Positions 54,219 through 63,469 of a stretch of DNA of 64,000 nucleotides are shown piece after piece. Source of the DNA: Betaproteobacteria bacterium (lineage in GTDB: Bacteria > Pseudomonadota > Gammaproteobacteria > Burkholderiales > JAEUOS01); the NCBI GenBank assembly GCA_028292405.1, contig JAQGMJ010000026.1:1-64000 (forward strand), in the 5' to 3' direction. How positions within the stretch are numbered: position 1 is the stretch's first letter; the number at the start of each line of letters is the position of its first letter. The notes under the pieces are model-generated. The model was not told the origin of the DNA. It searched no databases and saw only the letters and a program-made list of their open reading frames with translations. The position numbers and the translations under genes are program-made.

Positions 54219-54689
54219 CTAACGGCGGCGCCGGAAGCGCACGATGCTCACCGCCGCCTTCGACTCCAGCGGTGCCAGCGCCTCCTGCATCCACGCCAGC
54301 GCGCGCGCCTCGCCGGCCCCGCCCGTACCCCCGCCGATGATCGGGAAAGCCACCGAGGCGAATTTTTCGCGCTCCACGATCTGCATCGCCGACACCGTCG
54401 AGCGCTGGATCGAGGTCTGCGTCGCGACCCAGAACATGTTGATGCCGGCGACGTGGATGATGCCTTTGTAGGGCAGGCGCCCGGCAGCGGTGAGCACCGC
54501 GCTGCCCAGCGGCATGGCGCCGGCGCGCGCGACCTCGATGAAAGGCTGTATCCCGCCGCGCTTTTTGATCGCGCCTGACACACCCTGCGGGATCAGCAGC
54601 CACCAGGGGATAATGTTGCGGTTCCAGGCGTTGACGATTAGGTCCACCTGCTGGTCGAGCAGGTCGCCTTCGATCAGTTGCGCTTGCAT
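54219..54689 (-). CDS. Macro-domain protein
   Basis: A 156-residue protein with a single macro domain (ADP-ribose-type ligand fold): IEGDLLDQQVDLIVNAWNRN, PQGVSGAIKKRGG, GAMPLGSAVLTAAGRLPYKGIIHVAG, and SVAFPIIGGGTGG. The usual VNAAN substrate motif is VNAWNRN here and a WWLLIPQ insertion follows, so ligand specificity may differ. Family members remove ADP-ribose from proteins or O-acetyl-ADP-ribose. It is alone and convergent with the lipoprotein pair. Confidence 0.85.
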   Translation of the reverse strand: MQAQLIEGDLLDQQVDLIVNAWNRNIIPWWLLIPQGVSGAIKKRGGIQPFIEVARAGAMPLGSAVLTAAGRLPYKGIIHVAGINMFWVATQTSIQRSTVSAMQIVEREKFASVAFPIIGGGTGGAGEARALAWMQEALAPLESKAAVSIVRFRRRR

Positions 54690-54728
54690 GCTCGTCCTCC
54701 CCGGACGGGTAATTTGTTGATGTTTACT

Positions 54729-55619
54729 TCAGGGCAACTCGACGCCGGTGAGTGCCTGGTAGACGCGGAACACCGCATTGTCGTCTTCACCGGCGTGGCC
54801 GTGCGCCAGTGCCGCCAGAAATATCTGGTGCGCCGCCGCCCCTAGCGGCAACGGCGATTGCAGGCCGCGCCCCAGGTCCAGCGCCAGACCGACGTCCTTG
54901 GTCAGTATCGGCATGGCGGCGGCCACCTGCTTGTCGCCGTCGATCAGGCGGCGGACGCGGTCGCCGAACATCCAGCTGCCGCCGGAACTGGCCATCACCA
55001 CGTCGAACACCTTGTGCGGGTCCAGCCCGGCCTTCAGCCCCAGCGCCAGCGCCTCGGCGGCGGCGACATTGTGAATGCCGGCCAGCAGGTTGTTCACCAG
55101 CTTCATGGTGCCGCCCTGGCCCGGCGTATCGCCGACGACAAAGCGCTTGTCGGACATGGCGGGCAGCACGCCGGCGCAAAGGTCCAGCGCCTCCTTGCCG
55201 CCGGCGATCATCATGCTCATGGTGCCGGCTTCCGCTCTCGCCGGGCCGCCGGAGATCGGTGCGTCCAGCGTTAGGATGCCGTATTCGGCCAGGCGTTGGG
55301 CGAGGCCGGCGGTGTAGGAAGGCGCGACGGTGGAGCACATCATCACCACGCCGCCTTTGGGCAGGGTCTCGACGATGCCGCCCGCGCCGAGGCACACTTC
55401 GTCGGTCTGCGCGCCGTCAACCACCACGGTGATGACAATGCGCGCCCGCCTGGCCACGGCGGCGGCGGTGGGTTCGACGATGGCGCCGGCGGCCTGGGCC
55501 AGCGCGTTGCGCTCCGGGTTGATGTCGCGCACGTGCACGGTGAAGCCGTGGCGCCGCAGGGCGCGGGTAATCCCCAGGCCCATCGCGCCGGGGCCGATCA
55601 GGCCGATAACTGGTTTCAT
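54729..55619 (-). CDS. NAD(P)-dependent beta-hydroxyacid dehydrogenase
   Basis: A 296-residue enzyme of the 3-hydroxyisobutyrate/tartronate-semialdehyde/L-threonate dehydrogenase family. The N-terminal NAD site is VIGLIGPGAMGLGITRAL; the substrate motif DAPISGGPARAEAGTMSMMIAGG follows (split here) and the catalytic Lys is in GGTMKLVNNLLAG. The ATG at 55619 is chosen at MKPVIGLIG, with GAGACA just upstream; an open frame extends further without homology. Divergent from the related 6-phosphogluconate dehydrogenase gene. Confidence 0.9.
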   Translation of the reverse strand: MKPVIGLIGPGAMGLGITRALRRHGFTVHVRDINPERNALAQAAGAIVEPTAAAVARRARIVITVVVDGAQTDEVCLGAGGIVETLPKGGVVMMCSTVAPSYTAGLAQRLAEYGILTLDAPISGGPARAEAGTMSMMIAGGKEALDLCAGVLPAMSDKRFVVGDTPGQGGTMKLVNNLLAGIHNVAAAEALALGLKAGLDPHKVFDVVMASSGGSWMFGDRVRRLIDGDKQVAAAMPILTKDVGLALDLGRGLQSPLPLGAAAHQIFLAALAHGHAGEDDNAVFRVYQALTGVELP

Positions 55620-55716
55620 GGTGTTGTCTCGATTTTGGGCTGAACCGCGCGGCATGGGCGAAGTCCAATCTGCCTGCGCGGTAGAATAGCGCTTAATTTC
55701 GCAGAGGTGAAATGCC

Positions 55717-56628
55717 ATGACTTCGTTTGCACTGATCGGTCTCGGGCGCATGGGCGCCAACATGGCGCGGCGCCTGGCATTGGGCGGCGTGCGCGCCGCG
55801 GTTTACGACCAGAACCCGGAAACCACCGCCGCCGTGGCGAAGGGAATCGGCGGCCAGGCCGCCACCTCGCTGGCCGACCTGGTGGAAAAGACGCAGTCGC
55901 CGCGCGTGGTGTGGATCATGCTGCCCTCGGGCGACATCACCGAGGGCGCGATTTCGCAGATGCAAAGCCTGCTGTCGGAAGGCGACGTGCTGGTTGACGG
56001 CGGCAACAGCATGTACAAGGACTCGATGCGCCGCGCCGCCACCCTCAAGCGCAACGGCCTGCATTTTGTCGATGCCGGCGTCTCCGGCGGCGTGCATGGA
56101 CTGGCGAATGGTTACTGCATCATGGCCGGGGGTGATGACGATGCGATGGATCGCGTCAAACCCTATCTGCGCATTCTTGCGCCCACCCCCGACACCGGCT
56201 GGCTGCACAGCGGCCCGGCAGGCTCGGGGCACTTCGTCAAGATGGTCCACAACGGCATCGAGTACGGCATGATGCAGGCACTGGCCGAAGGCTTCGCGGT
56301 GATGGGCGCGAAAAAGGAATTCGATCTCGATCTCGCGGGCATCGGCGAACTGTGGCGCCACAGCTCGGTAGTGCGCTCCTGGCTGCTCGACCTCACCGCC
56401 GAAGCGCTGGCCGACCCCAAGGGCATCGACGCCATCGAGCCGGTGGTGGCCGATTCCGGCGAAGGCCGCTGGACCGCGGTGGAGGCCATCGACCTCGGCG
56501 TGCCGGCCCCGGTGATGAGCCTGGCGCTGATGATGCGCTTCGCCAGCCAGGGCAAGAACGACTTTGCCAACAAGCTGCTGGCGAAAATGCGCCAGGGGTT
56601 CGGCGGGCATGCGGTGGTGAAGAAATAA
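55717..56628 (+). CDS. gnd: Short-form 6-phosphogluconate dehydrogenase, decarboxylating
   Basis: Oxidatively decarboxylates 6-phosphogluconate to ribulose-5-phosphate. The 303-residue protein is the short (GndA/YqeC-like) type: FALIGLGRMGANMARRLA for NAD(P), VDGGNSMYKDSMRRA, the substrate motif FVDAGVSGGVHGLANGYCIMAGG and the catalytic Lys in GHFVKMVHNGIEYGMMQ (split here). Short forms often prefer NAD. GAGGTG lies before the ATG. hemE follows after a repeat-bearing 95-bp gap. Confidence 0.92.
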   Translation: MTSFALIGLGRMGANMARRLALGGVRAAVYDQNPETTAAVAKGIGGQAATSLADLVEKTQSPRVVWIMLPSGDITEGAISQMQSLLSEGDVLVDGGNSMYKDSMRRAATLKRNGLHFVDAGVSGGVHGLANGYCIMAGGDDDAMDRVKPYLRILAPTPDTGWLHSGPAGSGHFVKMVHNGIEYGMMQALAEGFAVMGAKKEFDLDLAGIGELWRHSSVVRSWLLDLTAEALADPKGIDAIEPVVADSGEGRWTAVEAIDLGVPAPVMSLALMMRFASQGKNDFANKLLAKMRQGFGGHAVVKK

Positions 56629-56660
56629 TTAGCAGGCGGAAAAGTATCGCCGAAGGGCGT

Positions 56661-56687
56661 CCTCCCCTTCAAGGGGAGAGACCTCCC
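56661..56687 (-). repeat. CTCCCCTTGAAGGGGAG repeat, short copy
   Basis: Read on the minus strand, the core CTCCCCTTGAAGGGGAG with a GGGAGGTCT lead matches the elements at 3515-3571 and 11195-11387. It lies between gnd and hemE. Confidence 0.65.
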
Positions 56688-56723
56688 AAGAAAAATTTGT
56701 AGATTGCAAAGATCAAGAACGAA

Positions 56724-57788
56724 GTGACCACGCTGCAAAACGATACCTTCCTGCGCGCCCTCATGCGCCAGCCGACCGATTACACGCCGGTGTGGCTGAT
56801 GCGCCAGGCGGGCCGCTACCTGCCCGAGTACAACGCCACGCGCAAGCAGGCCGGTTCCTTCCTCAATCTGTGCAAGAACCCGAGTGCGGCCACAGAAGTG
56901 ACGCTGCAACCTCTGGAGCGCTTTCCGCTGGATGCGGCGATCCTGTTTTCCGACATCCTCACCATCCCCGACGCCATGGGCCTGGGCCTGTATTTCGCCG
57001 AGGGCGAGGGGCCGAAGTTCGAGCGCACCGTGCGCGACGAGGCCGCGGTGGCGAAGCTGGCGGTGCCGGACATCGGCGCGACGCTGCGCTACGTGACTGA
57101 TGCGGTATCGCAGATCCGCCGCGCCTTGAATGGCCGGGTGCCGCTGATCGGCTTTTCCGGCAGCCCGTGGACTCTCGCCTGCTACATGGTCGAGGGCGGC
57201 GGCAGCAGCGACCACCACACCGTCAAGGCGATGGCCTATCAGCGGCCCGACCTGATGCATCGCATCCTCGACACCAACGCGCGCGCAGTGGCGGCCTATC
57301 TCAACGCGCAGATCGAGGCCGGCGCCCAGGCCGTGATGATTTTCGACACCTGGGGCGGCGCACTTTCGGCGGCGGCGTACAAGAAGTTTTCGCTCGCTTA
57401 TATCACCCAGGTGGTGGCGCTGCTCAAGCGCGAGAACGAGGGGCGGCGGGTGCCGGTGATCGTTTTCACCAAGGGCGGCGGGCTGTGGCTGGAAGACATC
57501 GCTGCCTGCGGCTGTGATGCGGTAGGCGTGGACTGGACCATCGAACTTTCGCAGGCGCGCGCGCGCGTCGGCGCCAAGGTGGCGCTGCAGGGCAACCTCG
57601 ATCCGACGGTGTTGTTCGCCGGGCCGGAAGCGATACGCGCCGAGGTCGGGCAGGTGCTGGCCTCATACGGCAAGGGCGCGGGGCATGTGTTCAACCTCGG
57701 CCACGGCATTTCACAGTTCACTCCGCCCGAGCATGCCGCCGCCTTGGTCAAGGCAGTGCATGAATTAAGCCCGGCATACCATGGCTAA
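56724..57788 (+). CDS. hemE: Uroporphyrinogen decarboxylase
   Basis: Decarboxylates the four acetate groups of uroporphyrinogen III to coproporphyrinogen III in haem synthesis. The 354-residue protein has the family signatures: [15 protein letters not shown] (with the conserved Arg), [29 protein letters not shown], and [12 protein letters not shown] near the end. A GTG start at 56724 is used; there is no ATG near the conserved N-terminus. Length is normal. It is upstream of an AT-rich gap before priA. Confidence 0.97.
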   Translation: MTTLQNDTFLRALMRQPTDYTPVWLMRQAGRYLPEYNATRKQAGSFLNLCKNPSAATEVTLQPLERFPLDAAILFSDILTIPDAMGLGLYFAEGEGPKFERTVRDEAAVAKLAVPDIGATLRYVTDAVSQIRRALNGRVPLIGFSGSPWTLACYMVEGGGSSDHHTVKAMAYQRPDLMHRILDTNARAVAAYLNAQIEAGAQAVMIFDTWGGALSAAAYKKFSLAYITQVVALLKRENEGRRVPVIVFTKGGGLWLEDIAACGCDAVGVDWTIELSQARARVGAKVALQGNLDPTVLFAGPEAIRAEVGQVLASYGKGAGHVFNLGHGISQFTPPEHAAALVKAVHELSPAYHG

Positions 57789-57938
57789 CTGATGCCGCCG
57801 GCATAGCCGCCAAGTAAGGGAAGCACACAAGCCCGGATTTTGCCGGATTGGCGCCAGTGGCGGTTTTCACTGCTTTGTTACAAATTCTTTTGGGGCTGGT
57901 CTGGCCGCAAACCATGACGGGCGTAGCCCACACATGAT

Positions 57939-58160
57939 AAAAAAAGCGAATTCAGGGCTTGACTTATGCACAAAAAGGACTCTACAGGTTTACGTTGCGT
58001 CGCCGCATCGTCGCGTTTTTGATGTATAAGCTAATTATTTGATAAATAAAGACTTTTTTACAGCAAATTTTTTGCGCTGCGAAACATAACTCCTTGTTCA
58101 TCAAGGGCTGGCAGCGCTTTATGGCCGGTTTTCAACAGAGTTATCCACAGCTTTTGTGAA
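57939..58160. other. AT-rich intergenic region with two perfect DnaA boxes
   Basis: The 459-bp gap 57789-58247 has no gene. It holds two boxes of the form TTATNCACA: TTATGCACA (57964-57972) and TTATCCACA (58141-58149). Between them lies a run of AT-rich sequence (about 58018-58090) that is unlike the surrounding genome. This is the layout of a replication origin or of a DnaA-regulated promoter; TTGACT (57959-57964) could also be a -35 box for priA. Confidence 0.45.
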
Positions 58161-58247
58161 CACATTTAAAGATTCAAACAGGGCTGCAATTTAGCCTCGG
58201 CAGTTCATCTTCTACTTTAAGTAACAGGTACGTTTTCAGCCTCCCTG

Positions 58248-60455
58248 ATGGCCTTTTTCCGCGTCGCACTTGACTTACCACTGCCGGAATTATTCGATTA
58301 TTCGGCTGGTATGGCCGACTGGGGCGCTGACGGCAGCGCTGGTCTTGGGCGCCGGGTGATTGTGCCTTTCGGGCGCAAAAGTAGCGTTGGGCTGGTGCTT
58401 GAGGCGACGCCGGAAAGCACGTTCGATCCCGCCCGCATCAAGCCTGTGCGCGAGATATTGCGCGACACGCCGCCGTTGCCGCCGGCCTGGCTGGAGCTGT
58501 TGCGCTTTTGCGCCGGCTACTACCAGCACCCGCTGGGCGCCGCCGCCCTCGCTGCCTTGCCGGCAAAGTTCAAGACCGCGCAGGCCTTCGACCCCCTGCT
58601 CTGGACCCGCCTGCAATGGATCGGCGCCGCACCCGAATATCCCAAGCGCGAACGCGTCAAGACCATGCTCGCCGCCACTTTGGCGCAGGCGCCGCAGTTC
58701 GGCTGCGACCTCGCCGGCGCCAGCCCCAAGGCCCTGCACTACCTGGCCGAGTGGCGGGCTGCCGGGCTGATCGGCGAGGCGCCCGCGCCGGCGCTGGTGG
58801 TGGCCGACGCGCCGCAGCTCAATCCGGAGCAGGCCGCCGCCGCTGCAGCGGTGATCGCCGCCCTCGCGACTGCCGAAGGCAAGCAACCCGCCGCGCCCTA
58901 TACCCCCTTCCTGCTCCACGGCGTCACCGGCAGCGGCAAGACGGAGGTCTACCTGCACGTGGCCGCGCAGGCCCTCCAACGCGGCCGGCAGGCGCTCATA
59001 TTGGTGCCGGAAATCAACCTCACGCCGCGCCTGCTGGAACACTTCCGCACCCGCTTCCCCGCCAGCCGCGTGGTGGCGCTGCACAGCGGCCTGAACGAGA
59101 GCGAGCGCTTGCACAACTGGCTGCTGGCGCACACCGGCGGCGCCGACATCGTGCTCGGCACGCGTCTCGCCATCCTCACGCCGATGCCGCGTTTGGGGCT
59201 GATCGTGGTCGACGAGGAGCACGACCCCTCGTTCAAGCAGCAGGAAGGCATGCGCTACTCGGCGCGCGACCTCGCGGTTTTCCGCGCCAAGAACGAGGCC
59301 GTGCCGGTGCTGCTTGGTTCGGCCACGCCGGCGCTGGAGAGTTATGCCCACGCGCAGTCCGGCCGCTATACGCGTCTGGCCATCAACAGTCGCGCGGTGC
59401 CCGACGCGATGCTGCCGAAGGTCAGCCTGATTGACCTCAACGTCACTCCGGCCGAGAACGGCGTCGCCGCCCCCGTCTGGGCGGCTGTGCAGGCGCGCCT
59501 GGAGCGCGGCGAGCAAAGCCTGGTGTTCCTCAACCGGCGCGGCTTCGCGCCCGTGCTCTCCTGCCCCGCCTGCGCCTGGGTGAGCGCTTGCTTGCGCTGC
59601 ACCTCCTACCTGGTGCTGCACCGCCGCCGCGGCATGCAGACCGGCGGCAAGCTGGTGTGCCACCACTGCGGCTGGGAGGAGAAGGTGCCGGAGGCCTGCC
59701 CCACCTGCGGCAACATCGACATTCGCGCCTACGGCCAAGGCACGCAAAGGCTGGAGTCGCACATCGCCGAAGCCTACCCGGGCGCGCGCGTGCTGCGCAT
59801 CGACCGCGACTCCACCTCGCGCAAGGGCGAGGCCGAGGCGCTGCTGAACCAGGCGCATGGCGGCGAGGTCGACATACTGGTCGGCACGCAAATGCTCGCC
59901 AAGGGCCACGACTTCAAAAACCTGACGCTGGTGGCGGCGGTGAATGTGGATGCGGCGCTGTTCTCTTCCGACTTTCGCGCCAGCGAGCGCCTGTTCGCGC
60001 AACTGATGCAGGTGGCCGGCCGCGCCGGGCGTGCCGAGAAGCCGGGTGAGGTGCTGATCCAGACCCGCAAGCCGGACCACCCCTTGTTCCAAGCCGTCAT
60101 CGCCGCCGACTACGACCGCTTCGCCAAAACGCTCCTCGCCGAACGCAGCGCCGCCGGCCTGCCGCCGGCCGCCTTCCAGGCCATGCTGCGGGTCGAGGCG
60201 GTCAAGCTCGATACCGCGCTCGCCTTTCTCAAGGCGGCCGCCGAGTGCGGCATCGAGCAGGGCGGCGTCACCCTCTATGACCCGGTGCCGATGAATCTGA
60301 CGCGCCTGATGAACGTCGAGCGCGCGCAATTGATGGCGGAGTCGCCCTCGCGGCCGGCGCTGCAGGCCTTCCTGTCGCGCTGGGTACCGTGGCTATACGC
60401 GAATGCGCCGCGCAGCGTGAGGTGGCATGTCGAGGTCGATCCGCTGGAGATCTGA
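58248..60455 (+). CDS. priA: Primosomal protein N' (replication restart helicase PriA)
   Basis: A 3'-to-5' helicase that restarts stalled forks. The 735-residue protein has the N-terminal DNA-binding 3'BD, a winged-helix region, Walker A GVTGSGKT, Walker B DEEHD (VVDEEHDPSFKQQEGMRY is a PriA signature), SATPALES, the zinc-binding insertion with paired Cys (CPACAWVSACLRC, CHHCGWEEKVPEACPTCG), GTQMLAKGHDF and QVAGRAGR. All helicase and zinc residues are intact. It starts after the DnaA-box region and ends before a bidirectional terminator. Confidence 0.97.
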   Translation: MAFFRVALDLPLPELFDYSAGMADWGADGSAGLGRRVIVPFGRKSSVGLVLEATPESTFDPARIKPVREILRDTPPLPPAWLELLRFCAGYYQHPLGAAALAALPAKFKTAQAFDPLLWTRLQWIGAAPEYPKRERVKTMLAATLAQAPQFGCDLAGASPKALHYLAEWRAAGLIGEAPAPALVVADAPQLNPEQAAAAAAVIAALATAEGKQPAAPYTPFLLHGVTGSGKTEVYLHVAAQALQRGRQALILVPEINLTPRLLEHFRTRFPASRVVALHSGLNESERLHNWLLAHTGGADIVLGTRLAILTPMPRLGLIVVDEEHDPSFKQQEGMRYSARDLAVFRAKNEAVPVLLGSATPALESYAHAQSGRYTRLAINSRAVPDAMLPKVSLIDLNVTPAENGVAAPVWAAVQARLERGEQSLVFLNRRGFAPVLSCPACAWVSACLRCTSYLVLHRRRGMQTGGKLVCHHCGWEEKVPEACPTCGNIDIRAYGQGTQRLESHIAEAYPGARVLRIDRDSTSRKGEAEALLNQAHGGEVDILVGTQMLAKGHDFKNLTLVAAVNVDAALFSSDFRASERLFAQLMQVAGRAGRAEKPGEVLIQTRKPDHPLFQAVIAADYDRFAKTLLAERSAAGLPPAAFQAMLRVEAVKLDTALAFLKAAAECGIEQGGVTLYDPVPMNLTRLMNVERAQLMAESPSRPALQAFLSRWVPWLYANAPRSVRWHVEVDPLEI

Positions 60456-60523
60456 CGGGCAAAAGCGCCGGCGTCCGGACCCAAGGACGAAAGCGACGCA
60501 TGACAACGGACGCATGGCAATAA

Positions 60524-60549
60524 AAAACGGCGCCCGCGGGCGCCGTTTT
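60524..60549. terminator. Bidirectional terminator between priA and the cytochrome gene
   Basis: AAAACGGCGCCCG and its exact complement CGGGCGCCGTTTT form a perfect inverted repeat with A-run on one side and T-run on the other, between the convergent priA (+) and cytochrome (-) genes. Confidence 0.85.
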
Positions 60550-60566
60550 CGTTTGCAGCATGATGC

Positions 60567-61442
60567 CTATTTCGATGCATTCACCATGTAGTCGACCGCT
60601 GCCTTCAGGTCGGCATCGGAGGCGTCCATTGCGGTGCCCTTGGGCGGCATGCCTTTGGGGGTGCCGGTCTTCGCGCTCTGGTACAGGGTGGCGATGCCCT
60701 TGGCGATGTGCGGCGCCCAGGCGGCCTTGTCGCCGAACTTCGGCGCGCCGGCGAGGCCGGTGGCGTGGCACATCTGGCAGGTCTTCTCGTACAGCACCTT
60801 GCCGGCATCTGCCGTGGCCGGCGCCGCGGCTGCGGCAGCAGGCGGCGGCGGGATCACCACTGCCGGGGTGGCGGCAGCGGCGGCTGGAGCGGCAGCACCA
60901 GCGGCGGCCGGGGCGGCGGCGACAGTCGCCGGAGGAGCGGCAGGCTCCTGCAGGCTCGCGCCGCTGGCGTTCGCCATGTAGACGATGGCGCGGTGCAGCT
61001 CATAGTCGCTGACGTCGTCCGGCAAGGTGCCGGCGCGCGGCGGCATTGCGCCCTTGCCCTTGGCGACGCTGGCGAACAGGCCTTCCAGACCCTGGCCGAT
61101 GCGCGGGCCCCAAGCGGCCTTGTCGCCCATCTTCGGCGCGCCGGCCGCGCCGGTGGCGTGGCAGGCGGCGCACACCTGGGTGAACAGCTGCTCGCCGGTC
61201 AGGTAGACCTTGGGCGCGCTCGGGTCCTTCAGGTTGTAGGCGGCGACCGGCGCGATGCGCGCGTCCACCGCCTTCTGCTCGATGGTCACCCCGGCAGGGT
61301 CTTCACCATGCTTGCCGCCGGTGACGTAGTTGACCAGCAGCACGATCATGGCGATCGGCACCACAAACGCCAATACAACCACGGTGATCAACTGCTTGGG
61401 AGTCTTAATCGGCGATGAGTGCCCGTCGTGATCGTCGCTCAT
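60567..61442 (-). CDS. Diheme c-type cytochrome with two cytochrome c5-like domains
   Basis: A 291-residue membrane-anchored periplasmic electron carrier. An N-terminal helix (LITVVVLAFVVPIAMIVLLV, residues ~18-40) anchors it. Two cytochrome c domains follow, each with a CxxCH haem site (CAACH and CQMCH) and distal Met (GAMPPR, KGMPPK), joined by a ~45-residue Ala/Pro-rich linker. The duplicated GDKAAWAPHI/GDKAAWGPRI segments show internal repetition. In related betaproteobacteria it accepts electrons in aerobic chains; its location next to priA is conserved in the group as far as I recall. Confidence 0.92.
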   Translation of the reverse strand: MSDDHDGHSSPIKTPKQLITVVVLAFVVPIAMIVLLVNYVTGGKHGEDPAGVTIEQKAVDARIAPVAAYNLKDPSAPKVYLTGEQLFTQVCAACHATGAAGAPKMGDKAAWGPRIGQGLEGLFASVAKGKGAMPPRAGTLPDDVSDYELHRAIVYMANASGASLQEPAAPPATVAAAPAAAGAAAPAAAAATPAVVIPPPPAAAAAAPATADAGKVLYEKTCQMCHATGLAGAPKFGDKAAWAPHIAKGIATLYQSAKTGTPKGMPPKGTAMDASDADLKAAVDYMVNASK

Positions 61443-61676
61443 TTTTTTCCGGCGTCCTGTAGGTGCTTAGGTATGGCTGTAGAGGTAAGGCTGATGCGAA
61501 GCGGGTGCTGCTGGGTGGTCGGTGGCATCAAATCCCCGCTCAATCACCACGAAAGCGCAACGAAAATGCACGCTGCGTCCCCGCGCAAGCGATTTGCGCA
61601 TGAACCAAACCCCAAATTATAGCGCTAATGTTGCGCTGCCGGAACCGTATACGAGCCGTTTCGCGCCTCTACCGGC

Positions 61677-61682
61677 TATAAT
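61677..61682 (+). promoter_or_regulatory. Candidate -10 box upstream of tRNA-Arg
   Basis: A perfect TATAAT at 61677-61682 lies 84 bp before the tRNA. No good -35 is seen at 16-18 bp, so the call is weak. Confidence 0.35.
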
Positions 61683-61765
61683 GCAGCCCATGCATGAGTC
61701 CGGAGCGCGCCAGCGCCGGATTTCAGGCTTGGCCGCGGCAGGTACGGCCAAAAGCCCATGCCACC

Positions 61766-61841
61766 GCGCCCGTAGCTCAGTGGATAGAGTATTGGCCTCC
61801 GAAGCCAAGGGTCGTGCGTTCGACTCGCACCGGGCGCACCA
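61766..61841 (+). tRNA. tRNA-Arg (anticodon CCG)
   Basis: 76 nt with encoded CCA. Acceptor GCGCCCG (61766-61772) pairs with CGGGCGC; the D arm contains AGCTCAGTGGATAGAGT; the anticodon stem TTGGC/GCCAA encloses CTCCGAA with anticodon CCG at 61799-61801; the T arm has GTTCGA between GTGC and GCAC. CCG reads the arginine codon CGG. No integrase gene lies next to it. Confidence 0.96.
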
Positions 61842-61911
61842 ATTATGTATGAAGGACTCGCATCCGCAGGCGGTTTTGACGCGGCGCCGGCTGCTCAGGT
61901 GCCCGGCTCGT

Positions 61912-62181
61912 TCAAATGGCCGGATCGTTGTCCGGCCCGAGCACCCGCAGCTTGGCCGTCTGCGTCAGGTCGGAGCGGGTGATGGCGTCCACCACCTGCT
62001 CATAGGTCGGCCGTCCATCGACGAACAGCGCCACCTCGCTGCCGAACTGCGCATGCCCGCTGCGCCGCACGTAAACGTGCTCCACGCCCTGCGCATCCGC
62101 GCCCGCGACGGCGCGCGTGTCGTCGTCATCCAGAAGGATGCGCTTGCCGTGTAAGGGTCCGCCTACCAATAGGGCCTGCAT
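61912..62181 (-). CDS. Small conserved hypothetical protein
   Basis: An 89-residue protein starting MQALLVGGPLHGKRILL, a motif (VGGP-HGK) seen in many short hypothetical proteins of phages and betaproteobacteria, then YVRRSGHAQFGSEVALFV and VLGPDN. A GTG start at 62211 would add ten residues. No ribosome binding site is clear. Function unknown. Confidence 0.6.
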   Translation of the reverse strand: MQALLVGGPLHGKRILLDDDDTRAVAGADAQGVEHVYVRRSGHAQFGSEVALFVDGRPTYEQVVDAITRSDLTQTAKLRVLGPDNDPAI

Positions 62182-62472
62182 GGGCTGAAATCGGACTGGG
62201 TTGGAAAACACAGTCTAGCAAATCCGCGTCCGCCGTGGGTTACAACAAATGCGCCGCGCGCCCTGCGAACCGCAAAAGCGGCGGCCGTCTTTCCCGGCGT
62301 CCCCGGATCGCGGACAGCCCTATAATCCCAGCCTTGGTCGCTGCTGGCGGTACGGCTGCAATCCGCTGGCAGGTGCCAGGCCATCCACGCATCGGCCGTC
62401 GTGCGCCCGTTCAAGGCGGCTTCGATAGAGAGACAAGGCCCGGCTTTTCCCGGGCGCTTTCGAGAGACAGCC

Positions 62473-63411
62473 ATGCGAATACTCGTGGTCGATGATTCAC
62501 CGACCGTCCGCGCCGGTTTGCGCAGGATGCTGGAGCCGATGGGCCATGAGGTGGTCGAGGCCGCCGACGGCGAGCGCGCGCTGTCGGTGTGGAAGGCACA
62601 GCGGCCGGAACTGGTGCTGATCGACGTGCAGATGCCGGTGATGGACGGCTATGCCACCGCGCGCCATTTGCGCAGCGGCGGCGAGGCGGACTGGGTGCCG
62701 ATCATTTTCCTCAGTTGCGGGGAAGAGGACCAGGACCTGGAGCGCGCCATCGAGGCGGGGGGCGACGATTATCTGGTGAAGCCGGCCAGCGCGGTGGTGC
62801 TGAGCGCGAAAATCCGCGCCATGCACCGGCTCGAAACCATGCGCAGGCGCCTGCTGGAAACCACGCACGAACTGGCCGCCAGCAACCGGCAGCTGGAAAT
62901 GCTATCGCGCCAGGACGGGCTGACTGGCCTGGCCAACCGGCGCTATCTGGATGCCTTTCTGTCCACCGAGATGCGCCGCGCCGCGCGCACCGAAGAGGCG
63001 ATTTCGCTGATCATGGTGGACGTCGATTTTTTCAAGAAGTACAACGACGAGTACGGACACCAGGCCGGGGACGACTGCCTCAAGCGCATCGCCGGGTCGC
63101 TGCAGTCCTCCTGCCGCCGTCCGGCCGACCTGGCCGCGCGCTATGGCGGCGAGGAGTTCACGCTGGTGTTGCCGGACACCGGCGCCGACGGTGCGCGCCG
63201 GGTCGCGGCCACGCTGGCGGCGGCCATCGGCGCGCTGGCGATCGCGCATGCGCAGTCGTCCGTCGGCCCGCTGGTCACCCTGAGCCAGGGGATCGCCACC
63301 CTGGTTCCGGCTGCAGAGTCGATGCCTGAAGAGTTGATCCAGCGGGCAGACGAGGCCCTGTACCGCGCCAAGGAAAAGGGGCGCAACCAGGCGGTCGCCC
63401 ACGGCGGCTGA
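62473..63411 (+). CDS. Response regulator with GGDEF output (diguanylate cyclase)
   Basis: A 312-residue phosphorylation-controlled c-di-GMP synthase of PleD/WspR type. Receiver residues 1-120 with acidic pocket VVDDS (7-8) and phospho-acceptor Asp51 in LIDVQMP; a helix linker; GGDEF domain with DGLTGLANRRYLD, the DVDFFKKYND metal site, and an intact GGEEF active site. No I-site RxxD is evident before GGEEF (RRPADLAARYGGEEF has a non-standard spacing). ATG at 62473; TATAAT at 62321-62326 could be its -10. No partner kinase is adjacent. Confidence 0.94.
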   Translation: MRILVVDDSPTVRAGLRRMLEPMGHEVVEAADGERALSVWKAQRPELVLIDVQMPVMDGYATARHLRSGGEADWVPIIFLSCGEEDQDLERAIEAGGDDYLVKPASAVVLSAKIRAMHRLETMRRRLLETTHELAASNRQLEMLSRQDGLTGLANRRYLDAFLSTEMRRAARTEEAISLIMVDVDFFKKYNDEYGHQAGDDCLKRIAGSLQSSCRRPADLAARYGGEEFTLVLPDTGADGARRVAATLAAAIGALAIAHAQSSVGPLVTLSQGIATLVPAAESMPEELIQRADEALYRAKEKGRNQAVAHGG

Positions 63412-63469
63412 GCGGGCGCCGCAAGGCGGGCAGCGCCGATGACGGCCGCTTTTGGCGGACCGGCCGCGC

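Noticed and set aside
61766..61841. tRNA-Arg as an integration site for a genomic island
   Set aside because: No integrase, no partial tRNA copy and no composition change downstream to 64000.
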